NCBI RefSeq assembly: GCF_021474405.1 | Contig: NZ_JAKEIO010000057.1 | Span: forward strand, 1-46,381 | DNA from: [Streptosporangium] indianense | Lineage (GTDB): Bacteria; Actinomycetota; Actinomycetes; Streptomycetales; Streptomycetaceae | Reading direction: 5' to 3' | Length of the DNA stretch: 46,381 nt | In this document: piece by piece, positions 30,110 through 38,772 of the stretch | How the letters are laid out: every line of letters starts with the position of its first letter | Numbering within the stretch: the first letter of the stretch is position 1 | Notes under the pieces: model-generated | What the model was told of the DNA's origin: nothing | What the model saw: the letters and a program-made list of their open reading frames with translations, nothing else | Database searches by the model: none | Position numbers and translations under genes: made by a program

Positions 30110-30871
30110 GTGGGAGCCGGGCACGCGCACAAGCTGTACCGGCACGGGCACTCGCCCGTGCACGGCCTGCCACCGCACACCAAGCTCGCGGCCGTGTTCG
30201 CCTTCGTGGTGGTCGTGGTGTCGACGCCGCGCGAGGCGATGTGGGCGTTCGGGCTGTACGCCGTGCTGCTCGGGGCCGTCGCGTACGCCGCGCGCGTGCC
30301 CGCCGGCTTCCTGCTCAGGCGGCTGCTGATCGAGGTGCCGTTCGTCGCGTTCGCGGTGCTCATGCCGTTCGTGGCGGAGGGCGAGCGGGTCGAGGTCCTC
30401 GGCCTGTCCCTGAGCGTGAACGGCCTGTGGGGCGCCTGGAACGTGCTCGCCAAGGGCACCCTCGGCGTCGCGGCCTCGGTGCTGCTGGCCGCCACGACCG
30501 AGCTGCGCGAACTGCTCCTCGGTCTGCAGCGCCTGAAGCTCCCGCCGCTCCTCGTGCAGATCGCGTCCTTCATGATCCGCTACGGCGACGTCATCACCGA
30601 CGAGATGCGGCGGATGCGGATCGCCCGGGAGTCGCGCGGCTTCGAGGCGAAGGGCGTCAAGCACTGGGGCGTGCTCGCCCAGTCGGCGGGCGCGCTGTTC
30701 ATCCGCTCCTACGAGCGCGGCGAGCGCGTGCACCTGGCCATGGTCAGCCGCGGCTACGCCGGCACGATGCCCGTCATCGACGAGGTGACCGCGTCCCGGG
30801 CGCAGTGGTCGTACGCCCTCGCCCTCCCCTGCGCCGCTCTGCTCGTCTGTCTGCTGGGATGGACCCTGTGA
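30110..30871 (+). CDS. cbiQ: CbiQ, ECF transporter transmembrane component
   Basis: 253-residue T component: helices at about 25-60, 65-85 and 105-125, then coupling-helix motifs (RMRIARESRGF, RSYERGERVHLAMVSRGY) with the Ala-Arg-Gly/Ser-Arg-Gly signatures that dock on the ATPase, and a last helix at the C-terminus. It links metal-binding CbiM to CbiO. GTG start 2 bases after cbiM; the stop overlaps cbiO (GTGA). Confidence 0.9.
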   Translation: MGAGHAHKLYRHGHSPVHGLPPHTKLAAVFAFVVVVVSTPREAMWAFGLYAVLLGAVAYAARVPAGFLLRRLLIEVPFVAFAVLMPFVAEGERVEVLGLSLSVNGLWGAWNVLAKGTLGVAASVLLAATTELRELLLGLQRLKLPPLLVQIASFMIRYGDVITDEMRRMRIARESRGFEAKGVKHWGVLAQSAGALFIRSYERGERVHLAMVSRGYAGTMPVIDEVTASRAQWSYALALPCAALLVCLLGWTL

Positions 30872-31626
30872 CTGCTTCCCTGGAGGTCTCCGGCCTCGCC
30901 TTCGCCTACCCCGACGGACACCAGGCCCTCTTCGGCGTCGACTTCTCGGTCGGGCGCGGCGAGCGGGTCGCGCTGCTCGGGCCGAACGGTGCGGGCAAGA
31001 CGACGCTGGTGCTGCACCTCAACGGCATCCTGACCGGAGGCGCCGGCACGGTGACGGTGGCCGGGCTGCCCGTGGACAAGCGGAACATGGCCGAGGTCAG
31101 GCGCCGGGTCGGCATCGTCTTCCAGGACCCGGACGACCAGCTCTTCATGCCGACGGTCCGCGAGGACGTGGCGTTCGGGCCGGCGGCGGCCGGGCTGAAG
31201 GGGCCCGAGCTGGAGGAGCGGGTGGACCGGGCGCTGGAGCGGGTCGGCATGGCGGAGTTCAAGGACCGCCCGCCGCACCACCTGTCCTTCGGGCAGCGCC
31301 GCCGGGTGGCCGTCGCGACGGTACTGGCGATGGAGCCGGAGATCCTCGTCCTGGACGAGCCGTCGTCCAACCTCGACCCGGCCTCCCGCCGCGAACTGGC
31401 GGACATCCTGCGGTCCCTGGACGTGACCGTGCTGATGGTCACGCACGACCTGCCGTACGCCCTGGAGCTCTGCCCGCGTTCCCTGATCCTCAGCGACGGG
31501 GTGATCGCGGCCGACGGGCCGACCGGCGAGCTGCTCTCGGACGAGGAGCTGATGCGGGCCCACCGTCTGGAGCTGCCGTTCGGTTTCGATCCGCGTTCCG
31601 TCCCGGCGGCCGCGGCCCGTCCGTGA
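30868..31626 (+). CDS. cbiO: CbiO, ECF transporter ATPase
   Basis: 252-residue ABC ATPase: Walker A GPNGAGKTT (38-46), Q-loop VFQDPDDQLF, signature LSFGQRRR (139-146), Walker B ILVLDEP (159-165) and a switch His in VTHDLPYA. It powers uptake of cobalt or nickel, for cobalamin and metalloenzymes. GTG 30868 is chosen for the cbiQ overlap; in-frame ATG 30859 is also possible. Only one ATPase gene is present, so it would act as a homodimer. Confidence 0.92.
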   Translation: MTASLEVSGLAFAYPDGHQALFGVDFSVGRGERVALLGPNGAGKTTLVLHLNGILTGGAGTVTVAGLPVDKRNMAEVRRRVGIVFQDPDDQLFMPTVREDVAFGPAAAGLKGPELEERVDRALERVGMAEFKDRPPHHLSFGQRRRVAVATVLAMEPEILVLDEPSSNLDPASRRELADILRSLDVTVLMVTHDLPYALELCPRSLILSDGVIAADGPTGELLSDEELMRAHRLELPFGFDPRSVPAAAARP

Positions 31627-31636
31627 CAATGGGCTC

Positions 31637-32098
31637 GTGACGAACGAGGAGAGCGACGGATCGCTGCTGCTGGACGAGCAGCTGTGCTTCGCGCTGTACG
31701 CCGCGCAGCGCGCGGTGACGGCGGCCTACCGCCCGCTCCTCGACGAGCTGGGCCTCACCTACCCCCAGTACCTGGTCCTGCTGGTCCTGTGGGAGCGCGG
31801 CGAGACCACGGTCAAGGACCTGGCGGCGGCCCTGCATCTGGACTACGGCACGGTCTCGCCGCTGCTGAAGCGGCTGGAGGCGGCCGGTCTGATCCGGCGT
31901 GAGCGGTCGGCGCGGGACGAGCGGTCGGTGCTGGTGGCCGTGACCGGACGCGGGGAGGAACTCCGGGAGCGGGCGGCGCGGGTGCCCGGTGCGCTGCTCA
32001 CGGCGACCGGCTTCGACGGCACGGAGGCCGGGCGGCTGAGGGCGGAGCTGTGGCGGCTGGCCGAGCGGGCGGAGTCGGCGGCGGCCCGGGCCCGCTGA
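31637..32098 (+). CDS. ohrR: OhrR, MarR-family organic-peroxide sensor
   Basis: 153-residue MarR winged-helix regulator. Cys17 in LDEQLCFALYAAQR is the conserved peroxide-sensing Cys of OhrR; TTVKDLAAALHLDYGTVSPLLKRLEAAGLIRRER is the DNA-binding wing region. Oxidation of the Cys releases DNA and induces ohr, the next gene. Only 10 bases follow cbiO, so some read-through is possible although the roles differ. Confidence 0.9.
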   Translation: MTNEESDGSLLLDEQLCFALYAAQRAVTAAYRPLLDELGLTYPQYLVLLVLWERGETTVKDLAAALHLDYGTVSPLLKRLEAAGLIRRERSARDERSVLVAVTGRGEELRERAARVPGALLTATGFDGTEAGRLRAELWRLAERAESAAARAR

Positions 32099-32114
32099 GG
32101 GTTACCCCCGGTTG

Positions 32115-32130
32115 CATACCCCCTGGTATG
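32115..32130. promoter_or_regulatory. Candidate OhrR operator
   Basis: Perfect inverted repeat CATACC-CCCT-GGTATG in the 102-bp gap between ohrR and ohr. The location before ohr fits repression by OhrR. Confidence 0.5.
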
Positions 32131-32200
32131 ACAGGTCGGTTACCGGCCAGTACCTTGTGCACGATGTGTTTGTGCGCACTTGGTTCCGGGGGAGGACAGC

Positions 32201-32647
32201 ATGACCGACGGCCCCGACGTCGACACCCGCCCGACGAAGATCATGTTCGTGGCGGAGGCCACCGCCCACGGCGGCCGTGAGGGCTATGTGACCAGCCAGG
32301 ACGGTCAGCTCGACCTCAAGGTCGCCATGCCCCCGCAGCTCGGCGGCGACGGCAACGGCACCAACCCGGAACAGCTCTTCGCGGCCGGCTACAGCGCCTG
32401 CTTCCACAACGCCCTGATCCTCGTCGGCAACCGCGAGGGCTACGACCTGACCGGCTCCACGGTCGCCGCGAAGGTCGGCATCGGCCCGAACCGGCAGCGC
32501 GGCTACGGCCTCGCGGTCGCCCTCAGCGTCTCGCTGCCGGTCGTCGACGCGGAGCTGGCGACCCGGCTGGTGGACGCGGCCCACGAGGTGTGCCCGTACT
32601 CGAACGCGACCCGCGGGAACATCGACGTGACCATCCTGCTTGGCTAG
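32201..32647 (+). CDS. ohr: Organic hydroperoxide reductase Ohr/OsmC family
   Basis: 148-residue thiol peroxidase. The two catalytic cysteines are present, Cys67 in AAGYSACFHNAL and Cys131 in VCPYSNATRGN, with the usual glycine-rich GGDGNGTNPEQLFA loop. It reduces organic hydroperoxides, using lipoyl-type thiols. GGGGGAGG before ATG 32201. Forms a sensor-enzyme pair with ohrR. Confidence 0.93.
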   Translation: MTDGPDVDTRPTKIMFVAEATAHGGREGYVTSQDGQLDLKVAMPPQLGGDGNGTNPEQLFAAGYSACFHNALILVGNREGYDLTGSTVAAKVGIGPNRQRGYGLAVALSVSLPVVDAELATRLVDAAHEVCPYSNATRGNIDVTILLG

Positions 32648-32690
32648 AGGGGAGCACCACGAGCACAGCGGCGAGACGAGGAGTACGGGC

Positions 32691-33854
32691 GTGGACGTGC
32701 ACGGCACAGTGGCCGAGGGCTTCGAGCCGGTGAGGGACGCGTTCGTACGGAACTTCGCGACGCTCGGGGACCGGGGCGCGGCGGTCGCCGTCTACCGGGA
32801 CGGGCAAAAGGTCGTCGACCTGTGGGGCGGCACCAGGGACGTCGACGGCACGGCTCCGTGGGAACGCGGCACCGCCCAGGTCGTGCGCTCGGCGACGAAG
32901 GGTGTCGCCGCGGCCGTCCTCCTGCTGCTGCACCAGCGCGGGCAGCTGGACCTGGACGCGCCGGTGGGGCACTACTGGCCGGAGTTCAAGGCGCAGGGCA
33001 AGGAGCGGGTGCTGGTCCGGCACGTGCTGAACCACCGCGCCGGGCTGCCGGTGCTCGACCGGCCGCTCACCCCGCAGGAGGCGCTCGACCCGCTGCGGGG
33101 CCCGGAGGCGGTCGCCGCGCAGGCCCCGACGTGGGAGCCCGGCACCGACCACGGCTACCACGCGCTCACCTACGGCTGGCTGGTCGACGAACTGGTGCGG
33201 CGCGTGACCGGGCAGAGCACCGGCCAGTGGCTCGCCTCGCAGGTCACCGGCCCGCTCGGGCTGGACCTGTGGCTCGGCCTGCCGGAGTCGGAGGCCGGCC
33301 GGGTCGGACGTGTGGGCCGCATCGAGGGAGCCGAGCCGACCGGCGGACTGCGGGCCCGCCCGAAGCGCTCGGTCACCGAGGCCTACGAGGACCCGGCCTC
33401 CCTCACGCGCCGGGCGTTCGCCGCGATCTCCCCGTTCCCGGACCAGAACGACCCCGCCTACCGGGCCGCCGCCCTCCCCGCGACGAACGCCATGGCGACG
33501 GCGGAGGGACTGGCCCGCTTCTACGCGACGCTGATCGGCGACACGGCCGCCGCCACGCGCCTCTTCACACCGGAGACGGTGGAACTGGCCCGGGCCGAGG
33601 AGTCGGCGGGCCCGGACCGGGTCCTGGTGGTCGGCACCCGCTTCGGCCTCGGCTACATGCTGCACGGCACCGCCTCGCCGTTCCTCACCCCGGGTTCCTT
33701 CGGCCACCCCGGCCGCGGGGGCGCCCTCGGGTTCGCCGACCCGGAGACCGGGATCGCCTTCGGCTACGTCACCAACGGCTTCCGCAAGACGGTGACGGCG
33801 GATCCGAGGGCGCAGGGGCTGGTGCGGGCCGTGCGGGGAGTGCTGGGGCTGTAG
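32691..33854 (+). CDS. Serine hydrolase, class C beta-lactamase/EstB family
   Basis: 387 residues. Ser67-x-x-Lys70 (RSATKG) is the nucleophile motif. The second motif is in HGYHALTYGWL (Tyr156/Tyr161), and HPGRGGALGFADP near the C-terminus supplies the third (HxG-type). No signal peptide, so cytoplasmic, more like an esterase or peptidase of family S12 than a secreted beta-lactamase. GTG 32691 follows GAGGAG. It comes 43 bases after ohr. Confidence 0.87.
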   Translation: MDVHGTVAEGFEPVRDAFVRNFATLGDRGAAVAVYRDGQKVVDLWGGTRDVDGTAPWERGTAQVVRSATKGVAAAVLLLLHQRGQLDLDAPVGHYWPEFKAQGKERVLVRHVLNHRAGLPVLDRPLTPQEALDPLRGPEAVAAQAPTWEPGTDHGYHALTYGWLVDELVRRVTGQSTGQWLASQVTGPLGLDLWLGLPESEAGRVGRVGRIEGAEPTGGLRARPKRSVTEAYEDPASLTRRAFAAISPFPDQNDPAYRAAALPATNAMATAEGLARFYATLIGDTAAATRLFTPETVELARAEESAGPDRVLVVGTRFGLGYMLHGTASPFLTPGSFGHPGRGGALGFADPETGIAFGYVTNGFRKTVTADPRAQGLVRAVRGVLGL

Positions 33855-33877
33855 TCCGCGGCGGCCTCCGGCAACCG

Positions 33878-34153
33878 CTAGACGTGGATCGGGTGGGAGG
33901 TCCGCCCGGAGGCCTGGTCGATCTCCTCGTGGGCCTTGGTCAGCAGCTGCATGGCGAGTTCGTTCAGCGCCCTCGCGCCGGCGATCTCCTCCCCGACCCG
34001 CGGCTGATTCGCGTCGGTCCGGTGCCGGCTGGCGTGCCCGTGCGCCCGTACCTCGCTGCCGTCGGGAAGGCGGACCATCGCGGCCGCCTTCGTGTGCTGG
34101 TCGTCCTCCGTGAACTCCATCTCGACGTGCCACCCCACGGTGGTGTGCATCAT
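33878..34153 (-). CDS. DUF1876 protein
   Basis: 91-residue protein of the small actinobacterial DUF1876 family (GWHVEMEFTEDDQHTKAAAMVRL, RAHGHASRH, LNELAMQLL). The fold is reported to resemble a double-stranded-RNA-binding domain; function unknown. The first of two adjacent ATG codons (34153) lies 8 bases after GGAGG; the upstream frame to 34210 is not needed. Convergent with the serine hydrolase. Confidence 0.82.
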   Translation of the reverse strand: MMHTTVGWHVEMEFTEDDQHTKAAAMVRLPDGSEVRAHGHASRHRTDANQPRVGEEIAGARALNELAMQLLTKAHEEIDQASGRTSHPIHV

Positions 34154-34225
34154 GACGATCACCTCCGGAACGCTTAGTTCCAGGGTGCTCCTCCCACCGG
34201 CCGGACGCACCCGCCTGGCGGGGCC

Positions 34226-35071
34226 CTATCCGGTGTGCAGCATCAAGCCGATCCCGACGACCAGCAGGCCCGCCGCCGCGATCCTCGGCGCCCCGAACCG
34301 CTCCTTGAAGAACACGGCCCCGATCGCCGCGCCCACGATGATCGACGACTCGCGCAGCGCCGCGATGGGCGCCAGTTCGGCCCTGGTCTGGGCCCACAGG
34401 ACGAGGGCGTAGGCGGCGACGGACAGCGCGGCGCCGATCAGCCCGATCCCGGCGAAGGGCCGCAGGAGCGCGACGGTCTCCCCGCGCCGGCGCCAGACGA
34501 CGTACGCCGGGATCACCACCCCCTGCACCGCCATCAGCCAGGCGATGTACCCGAAGGAGGAGCCGGAGGCCCGCACGCCCAGTCCGTCGACGACCGTGTA
34601 GACCGCAATGGTCAGCCCGGTCGCCAGGGCCGCTCCGATCGCCGCCCAGTCGGGCCGCCGCCCGCGCAGCCCCCACAGGGCGACGCCGGTGAGCCCCGCG
34701 CAGGACACGGCGATCCCGGCGGCGGCCCACCCGTCGGGCACCTCGTGTGCGAAGAGGGCGGCGAGCAGGGTCACGACGAGCGGGGCGGTGCCCCGGGCGA
34801 TGGGGTAGGCCTGTCCGAAGTCACCCAGCCGGAAGGACGTCATCAGCAGGGCGTAGTAGGCGATGTGGACGGCGGCGGAGCCGAGCAGGTAGGGCCACGC
34901 CCCGCTGGCCGGGAACGCCACGAAGGGCGCCATGGCCAGCCCGATGACCAGGCCGCCGCCCGAGATCAGCGCGAACCCGGCCGTCTTGTCGGTGATCTTG
35001 TGGGCGATGGCGTTCCAGCTGGCGTGGGTGACGGCGGCGAGCAGGACGGCGGCGGTGACCAGCGGGGTCAC
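34226..35071 (-). CDS. EamA/DMT-family transporter
   Basis: 281-residue membrane protein with about ten helices in two EamA repeats (first to about residue 125, second from about 140). ATHASWNAIAHK and ALRESSIIVGAAIGAVFFKERFG are typical of drug/metabolite exporters; the substrate cannot be told. GTG 35071 overlaps the YbaK stop (GTGA), so the two are coupled. Confidence 0.87.
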   Translation of the reverse strand: MTPLVTAAVLLAAVTHASWNAIAHKITDKTAGFALISGGGLVIGLAMAPFVAFPASGAWPYLLGSAAVHIAYYALLMTSFRLGDFGQAYPIARGTAPLVVTLLAALFAHEVPDGWAAAGIAVSCAGLTGVALWGLRGRRPDWAAIGAALATGLTIAVYTVVDGLGVRASGSSFGYIAWLMAVQGVVIPAYVVWRRRGETVALLRPFAGIGLIGAALSVAAYALVLWAQTRAELAPIAALRESSIIVGAAIGAVFFKERFGAPRIAAAGLLVVGIGLMLHTG

Positions 35072-35583
35072 GAGGTGCGCTCGCGCACGTCCACCAGCGT
35101 GGCGTCGGCGTGGGCGACGAGGTCCCGGGGAGCCAGGGGGAACACGGTGTACGGCGTGCCGGCGGCGGCCCAGACGACGTCGTGCCGCAGCAGGGAGCGG
35201 TCGGCGAGCACCCGGGTCCTGGTCCTGTGCCCGAAGGGCGGCACGCCGCCGATGGCGTACCCGGTGGTCTCCCGTACGAGGTCCACCTTTGCCCGGGTGA
35301 CCTTGTCGGCGCCGAGCTCCTCGCGGACGAGTTCGAGGTCGACCCGCGAGGCCCCGTCCATCAGCACGAGCACCGGAACGCTGTCCGCCGCGAAGACCAG
35401 CGACTTGCAGATCTGGCTGAGCCCGCACCCGACCGCGGCAGCGGCCTCGGTGGCGGTACGGGTGGCGTCGGGGAAGCGGCGGACCTGCGGCACGAGGTGT
35501 CCGAGCCCGAGCTCGCGCAGGGCCTCGGCGAACCGGGGGTGGGCTCCGGAGCCCTCGGCGTCAGTGGCGGCTGTCGTCGTCAT
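35068..35583 (-). CDS. YbaK/EbsC-family aminoacyl-tRNA deacylase
   Basis: 171-residue ProRS-editing-like protein: TEAAAAVGCGLSQICKSLVF with the catalytic Lys, LELVREELGADKVTRA, and the GYAIGGVPPFGH loop. It should clear mischarged tRNA (Cys/Ala-tRNAPro type). Directly upstream of and coupled to the EamA gene, an uncommon pairing whose meaning is unclear. Confidence 0.9.
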   Translation of the reverse strand: MTTTAATDAEGSGAHPRFAEALRELGLGHLVPQVRRFPDATRTATEAAAAVGCGLSQICKSLVFAADSVPVLVLMDGASRVDLELVREELGADKVTRAKVDLVRETTGYAIGGVPPFGHRTRTRVLADRSLLRHDVVWAAAGTPYTVFPLAPRDLVAHADATLVDVRERTS

Positions 35584-35650
35584 GAAGGCACCGTAACGGT
35601 GCGTGTATCGGCCACGCGAGTGGGTTCCGGCCAGCGCGGGGAGCGGGGAG

Positions 35651-35688
35651 GCCGGTGAGGGTCCCCGTCCCCACGAGCCCTCACCGGC
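35651..35688. terminator. Stem-loop downstream of the MMPL gene
   Basis: Perfect 11-bp inverted repeat (35651-35661 with 35678-35688) after the MMPL stop on the minus strand. Confidence 0.7.
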
Positions 35689-35708
35689 CGGTTCTCACGG
35701 CGCCCCCG

Positions 35709-37919
35709 TCAGGCGCGGACCAGCTCCCGGTTCTCGTCGTCGCGGTCGGTGCGGGTGCGCAGGCCCTCGCCCTCCACGTCGACGTTGGGCAGCGCGCGGT
35801 CGAGCCACCTGGGCAGCCACCAGGCCTTGCGGCCGAGGAGGGCCAGGACGGCCGGGACGATGGCCATGCGGACGATGAACGCGTCGAAGAACACCGCGAT
35901 CGCGAGGCCGAAGCCGATCATCTTGACCATGGACTCGGAGGAGCCGATGAAGCCCGCGAAGACGGCCATCATGATGACGGCGGCGGCGGTGACGACCCGG
36001 GCGCCGTGCCGGAACCCGGTGACGACGGCCTGGGCCGGCTTCTCACCGTGGACGTAGGCCTCCCGCATCCGGGTCACGAGGAACACCTCGTAGTCCATCG
36101 CCAGGCCGAAGACCACACCGACCATGAAGATCGGCATCATCGACATGACCGGCCCGGTCTGCTCGACCCCCATGAGGTCCGACAGCCAGCCCCACTGGAA
36201 GACCGCGACGACCGCGCCGAGGGCGGCCATCACCGACAGCAGGAAGCCGAGGGCCGCCTTCAGCGGGACCAGGATCGAGCGGAAGACCACGATCAGCAGC
36301 AGGAAGGCCAGGCCGACCACGAGCACCAGGTACGGCACCAGCGCGTCGTTGAGCTTCTCGCTGACGTCGATGTTCATCGCCGTGCTGCCGGTGACAAGGA
36401 CGCCCGCGTCGGTGTCGGCCTTGATGTCCGTGCCCGCGTCCCGGATGCCGTGCACCAGGTTCTCCGTGGTGACGGAGGAGGGCTTGGAGCCGGGGATGAC
36501 GGTGATGGTGGCGGTGTCGCCGGCCTTGTTGGGCTGCGCCGGCGTGACCGTGACGACGTCCTTCAGGCCCTTGATCTCGTCGCCGGTCTCGGCGAAGACC
36601 GCCTTCGGGTCGTCGCTGTCCTTCGCGTCGACGACGACCATCAGCGGGCCGTTGAAGCCCGGCCCGAAGCCCTCGGACAGCAGGTCGTAGGCACGGCGCT
36701 GGGTGGTGGAGGTGGGCTGGGAGCCGTCGTCGGGCAGACCCAGTTCGAGGGAGGTCGCCGGGACGGCAGCCGCGCCGAGGCCGATGACGCCGAGCAGCAG
36801 GACCGCGACCGGGCGGCGGACGACGAAGCTCGCCCAGCGGGTGCCCAGGTTCGGCTTGGCCGGCCGGTCCTGCTCCTTCTTCGCGCGGCCGGGGAGCTTG
36901 CCCTTCTCCCCCATCGGCTTCACCTTGCGGCCCGCGTATCCGAGCAGGGCGGGGACCATCGTCAGGGCGATCAGCACCGCGATGGCCACGGTGCCCGCCG
37001 CGGCGATGCCCATCTTCGTCAGCATCGGGATGTTGACCACGGACAGGCCCACCAGCGCGATCACCACGGTCAGACCAGCGAAGACCACCGCGGAGCCCGC
37101 GGTGCCGACGGCCCGGCCGGCCGCCTCCTCGCGCTCGCGGCCCTCGGCCAGCTCGGCGCGGTAGCGGGAGACGATGAACAGCGCGTAGTCGATGCCGACG
37201 GCCAGGCCGATCATCATCGCCAGGGTGGAGGTGGTGGTGCCCAGGTCCAGCGCACTGGCCAGGCCCGTGATCGCGGAGACTCCGATGCCGACGCCGATGA
37301 GCGCCGTCAGCAGCGGCAGCCCGGCCGCGACCAGCGAGCCGAAGGTGATGACGAGGACGACCGCGGCGACCGCGATGCCGATGACCTCGCTGGAGCCGGT
37401 GTGCGGGACGGCCTGGAGCGCGTCACCGCCGATCTCGACGGTCAGCCCGGCCTCGCGCGCGTCCCGGGCGCTGTCCTCCAGGGCGTCCTTGGCGGCGTCG
37501 TCCAGCTCCATGCCGGAGACCTTGTACGACACCTGCGCGTAGGCGATGGTGCCGTCCTTGCTGACGGCCTTCGCCCGGTAGGGGTCGGTGACGCGGACGA
37601 CCTCGGAACCGTCGGAGAGGTCCTTCACGGTGTCCTGGACCGTCGCCTTGTTGCCGGGGTCGGTCATCTTCTGGCCGTCGGGCGCCTTGAAGACGACGCG
37701 GGCGGTGGCGCCGTCGGCGCTGGTGCCGGGGAAGCGCTGTTCCAGCAGGTCGAAGGCTTTCTGGGCCTCGGTGCCGGGTATGGAGAACGAGCTGTTGCCC
37801 GCGGCGGGGGCACTGGCCGCGCCGACACCGGCGAGGGTCAGCAGCGCGACCCAGATCAGGGCGACGACGTGCCGCCGCCGGAACGAAAGCCGGCCGAGTC
37901 TGTAGAGGAAAGTGGCCAC
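35709..37919 (-). CDS. MMPL-family RND transporter
   Basis: 736-residue exporter of the actinobacterial MMPL type: an N-terminal helix, a large extracellular domain, five to six helices, then a second repeat of the same. Typical motifs include GLAVGIDYALFIVSRYRAEL and GVVFGLAMDYEVFLVTRMREAY, with the buried Asp-Tyr pairs that carry protons in both repeats. It moves lipids or hydrophobic compounds. The TetR gene directly upstream on the same strand is its likely regulator. Confidence 0.92.
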   Translation of the reverse strand: MATFLYRLGRLSFRRRHVVALIWVALLTLAGVGAASAPAAGNSSFSIPGTEAQKAFDLLEQRFPGTSADGATARVVFKAPDGQKMTDPGNKATVQDTVKDLSDGSEVVRVTDPYRAKAVSKDGTIAYAQVSYKVSGMELDDAAKDALEDSARDAREAGLTVEIGGDALQAVPHTGSSEVIGIAVAAVVLVITFGSLVAAGLPLLTALIGVGIGVSAITGLASALDLGTTTSTLAMMIGLAVGIDYALFIVSRYRAELAEGREREEAAGRAVGTAGSAVVFAGLTVVIALVGLSVVNIPMLTKMGIAAAGTVAIAVLIALTMVPALLGYAGRKVKPMGEKGKLPGRAKKEQDRPAKPNLGTRWASFVVRRPVAVLLLGVIGLGAAAVPATSLELGLPDDGSQPTSTTQRRAYDLLSEGFGPGFNGPLMVVVDAKDSDDPKAVFAETGDEIKGLKDVVTVTPAQPNKAGDTATITVIPGSKPSSVTTENLVHGIRDAGTDIKADTDAGVLVTGSTAMNIDVSEKLNDALVPYLVLVVGLAFLLLIVVFRSILVPLKAALGFLLSVMAALGAVVAVFQWGWLSDLMGVEQTGPVMSMMPIFMVGVVFGLAMDYEVFLVTRMREAYVHGEKPAQAVVTGFRHGARVVTAAAVIMMAVFAGFIGSSESMVKMIGFGLAIAVFFDAFIVRMAIVPAVLALLGRKAWWLPRWLDRALPNVDVEGEGLRTRTDRDDENRELVRA

Positions 37920-38014
37920 GAGGGCGTACTCCCGGTCAGTCGTGGGTCTTCAGGGCAGGGGTGATCAGCCCGACGACATGAGCGGAGACGTCAGGTAGGT
38001 GCTGGCCGAGGGGA

Positions 38015-38617
38015 CTAGTCGGTGGTGGGTACGCCGAGGGCGGGGAGGACCACGGCGTCGATGTACGAGATGAGGAACCGCTGCGTCGGAGGCCGGTCGT
38101 CGATCAGCGTGCGCGTCGCGAACGCGCCGATGAGCATGTGGACGACGTAGTCCAGTGCCGGGCAGTCGGCACGGACCTCGCCTCTGTCGACGGCCCGCTG
38201 CACCACCCGGTGGAACTCCGCCATCTCCGGCTCCACGAGGAGTTCCTTGAACGCCTGGAGGAGGTCCGGGTTGGCGTGCACCGCCATGAACAGGCCCCGC
38301 ATCAGCGCGGCGTTCTGCTGCATGGTGCAGTCGTCCTCACGAGAGGTGAGGGCGTGCAGGTCGCCCCGCAGGGACCCGGTGTCGATGTCGGCGATGTTGC
38401 CCGGCTTGTTGTGCCGGATCGCCTTCGCCACCAGCTCCGGCTTGCCGCCCCACTGGCGGTAGAGCGTGGCCTTGCTGGACCGGGTGCGGGCGGCCACGGC
38501 GTCCATGGTGAGGGCGTCGTAGCCGACTTCGCGGAGCAGGTCGAGCACGGCCGCATAGAGCTCGGCCTCACGCTCGGGGGTGATCCGGCTGCGACGCGCG
38601 GCGGCGACCTCGCTCAT
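38015..38617 (-). CDS. TetR-family regulator
   Basis: 200 residues. The N-terminal HTH (LTMDAVAARTRSSKATLYRQW, about 37-57) is canonical TetR, with a helical ligand domain (C-terminal TetR_C-like, ALMRGLFMAVHANPDLLQAF). The ATG at 38617 lies 8 bases after GGAGGG. It is followed after 95 bases by the MMPL gene; control of that exporter and of itself is the likely job. Confidence 0.9.
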   Translation of the reverse strand: MSEVAAARRSRITPEREAELYAAVLDLLREVGYDALTMDAVAARTRSSKATLYRQWGGKPELVAKAIRHNKPGNIADIDTGSLRGDLHALTSREDDCTMQQNAALMRGLFMAVHANPDLLQAFKELLVEPEMAEFHRVVQRAVDRGEVRADCPALDYVVHMLIGAFATRTLIDDRPPTQRFLISYIDAVVLPALGVPTTD

Positions 38618-38687
38618 CCCTCTCACCCTCCTGCTTCCGAACGACACGGTTCCGTACGTCACGAAGGTAGCGCACCCCCTAAGAAAA

Positions 38688-38702
38688 CGAAACCGTTTCG
38701 TA
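38688..38702. promoter_or_regulatory. Candidate TetR operator
   Basis: 15-bp palindrome ACGAAAC-C-GTTTCGT about 70 bases upstream of the TetR gene, between it and the divergent tricorn gene. Arms of this kind are common for TetR regulators of exporters. Confidence 0.6.
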
Positions 38703-38772
38703 CGTGTCCTGGGTCACGGCCGGACTTCCGTCCTGAGTTGCCCGGGTACGTCCCCCGGCAAAGCATGAGGAC

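Noticed and set aside
35655..37964. Long plus-strand frame opposite the MMPL transporter
   Set aside because: His/Asp/Arg/Gln-rich antisense shadow typical of GC-rich coding DNA; the minus strand has the genuine transporter.
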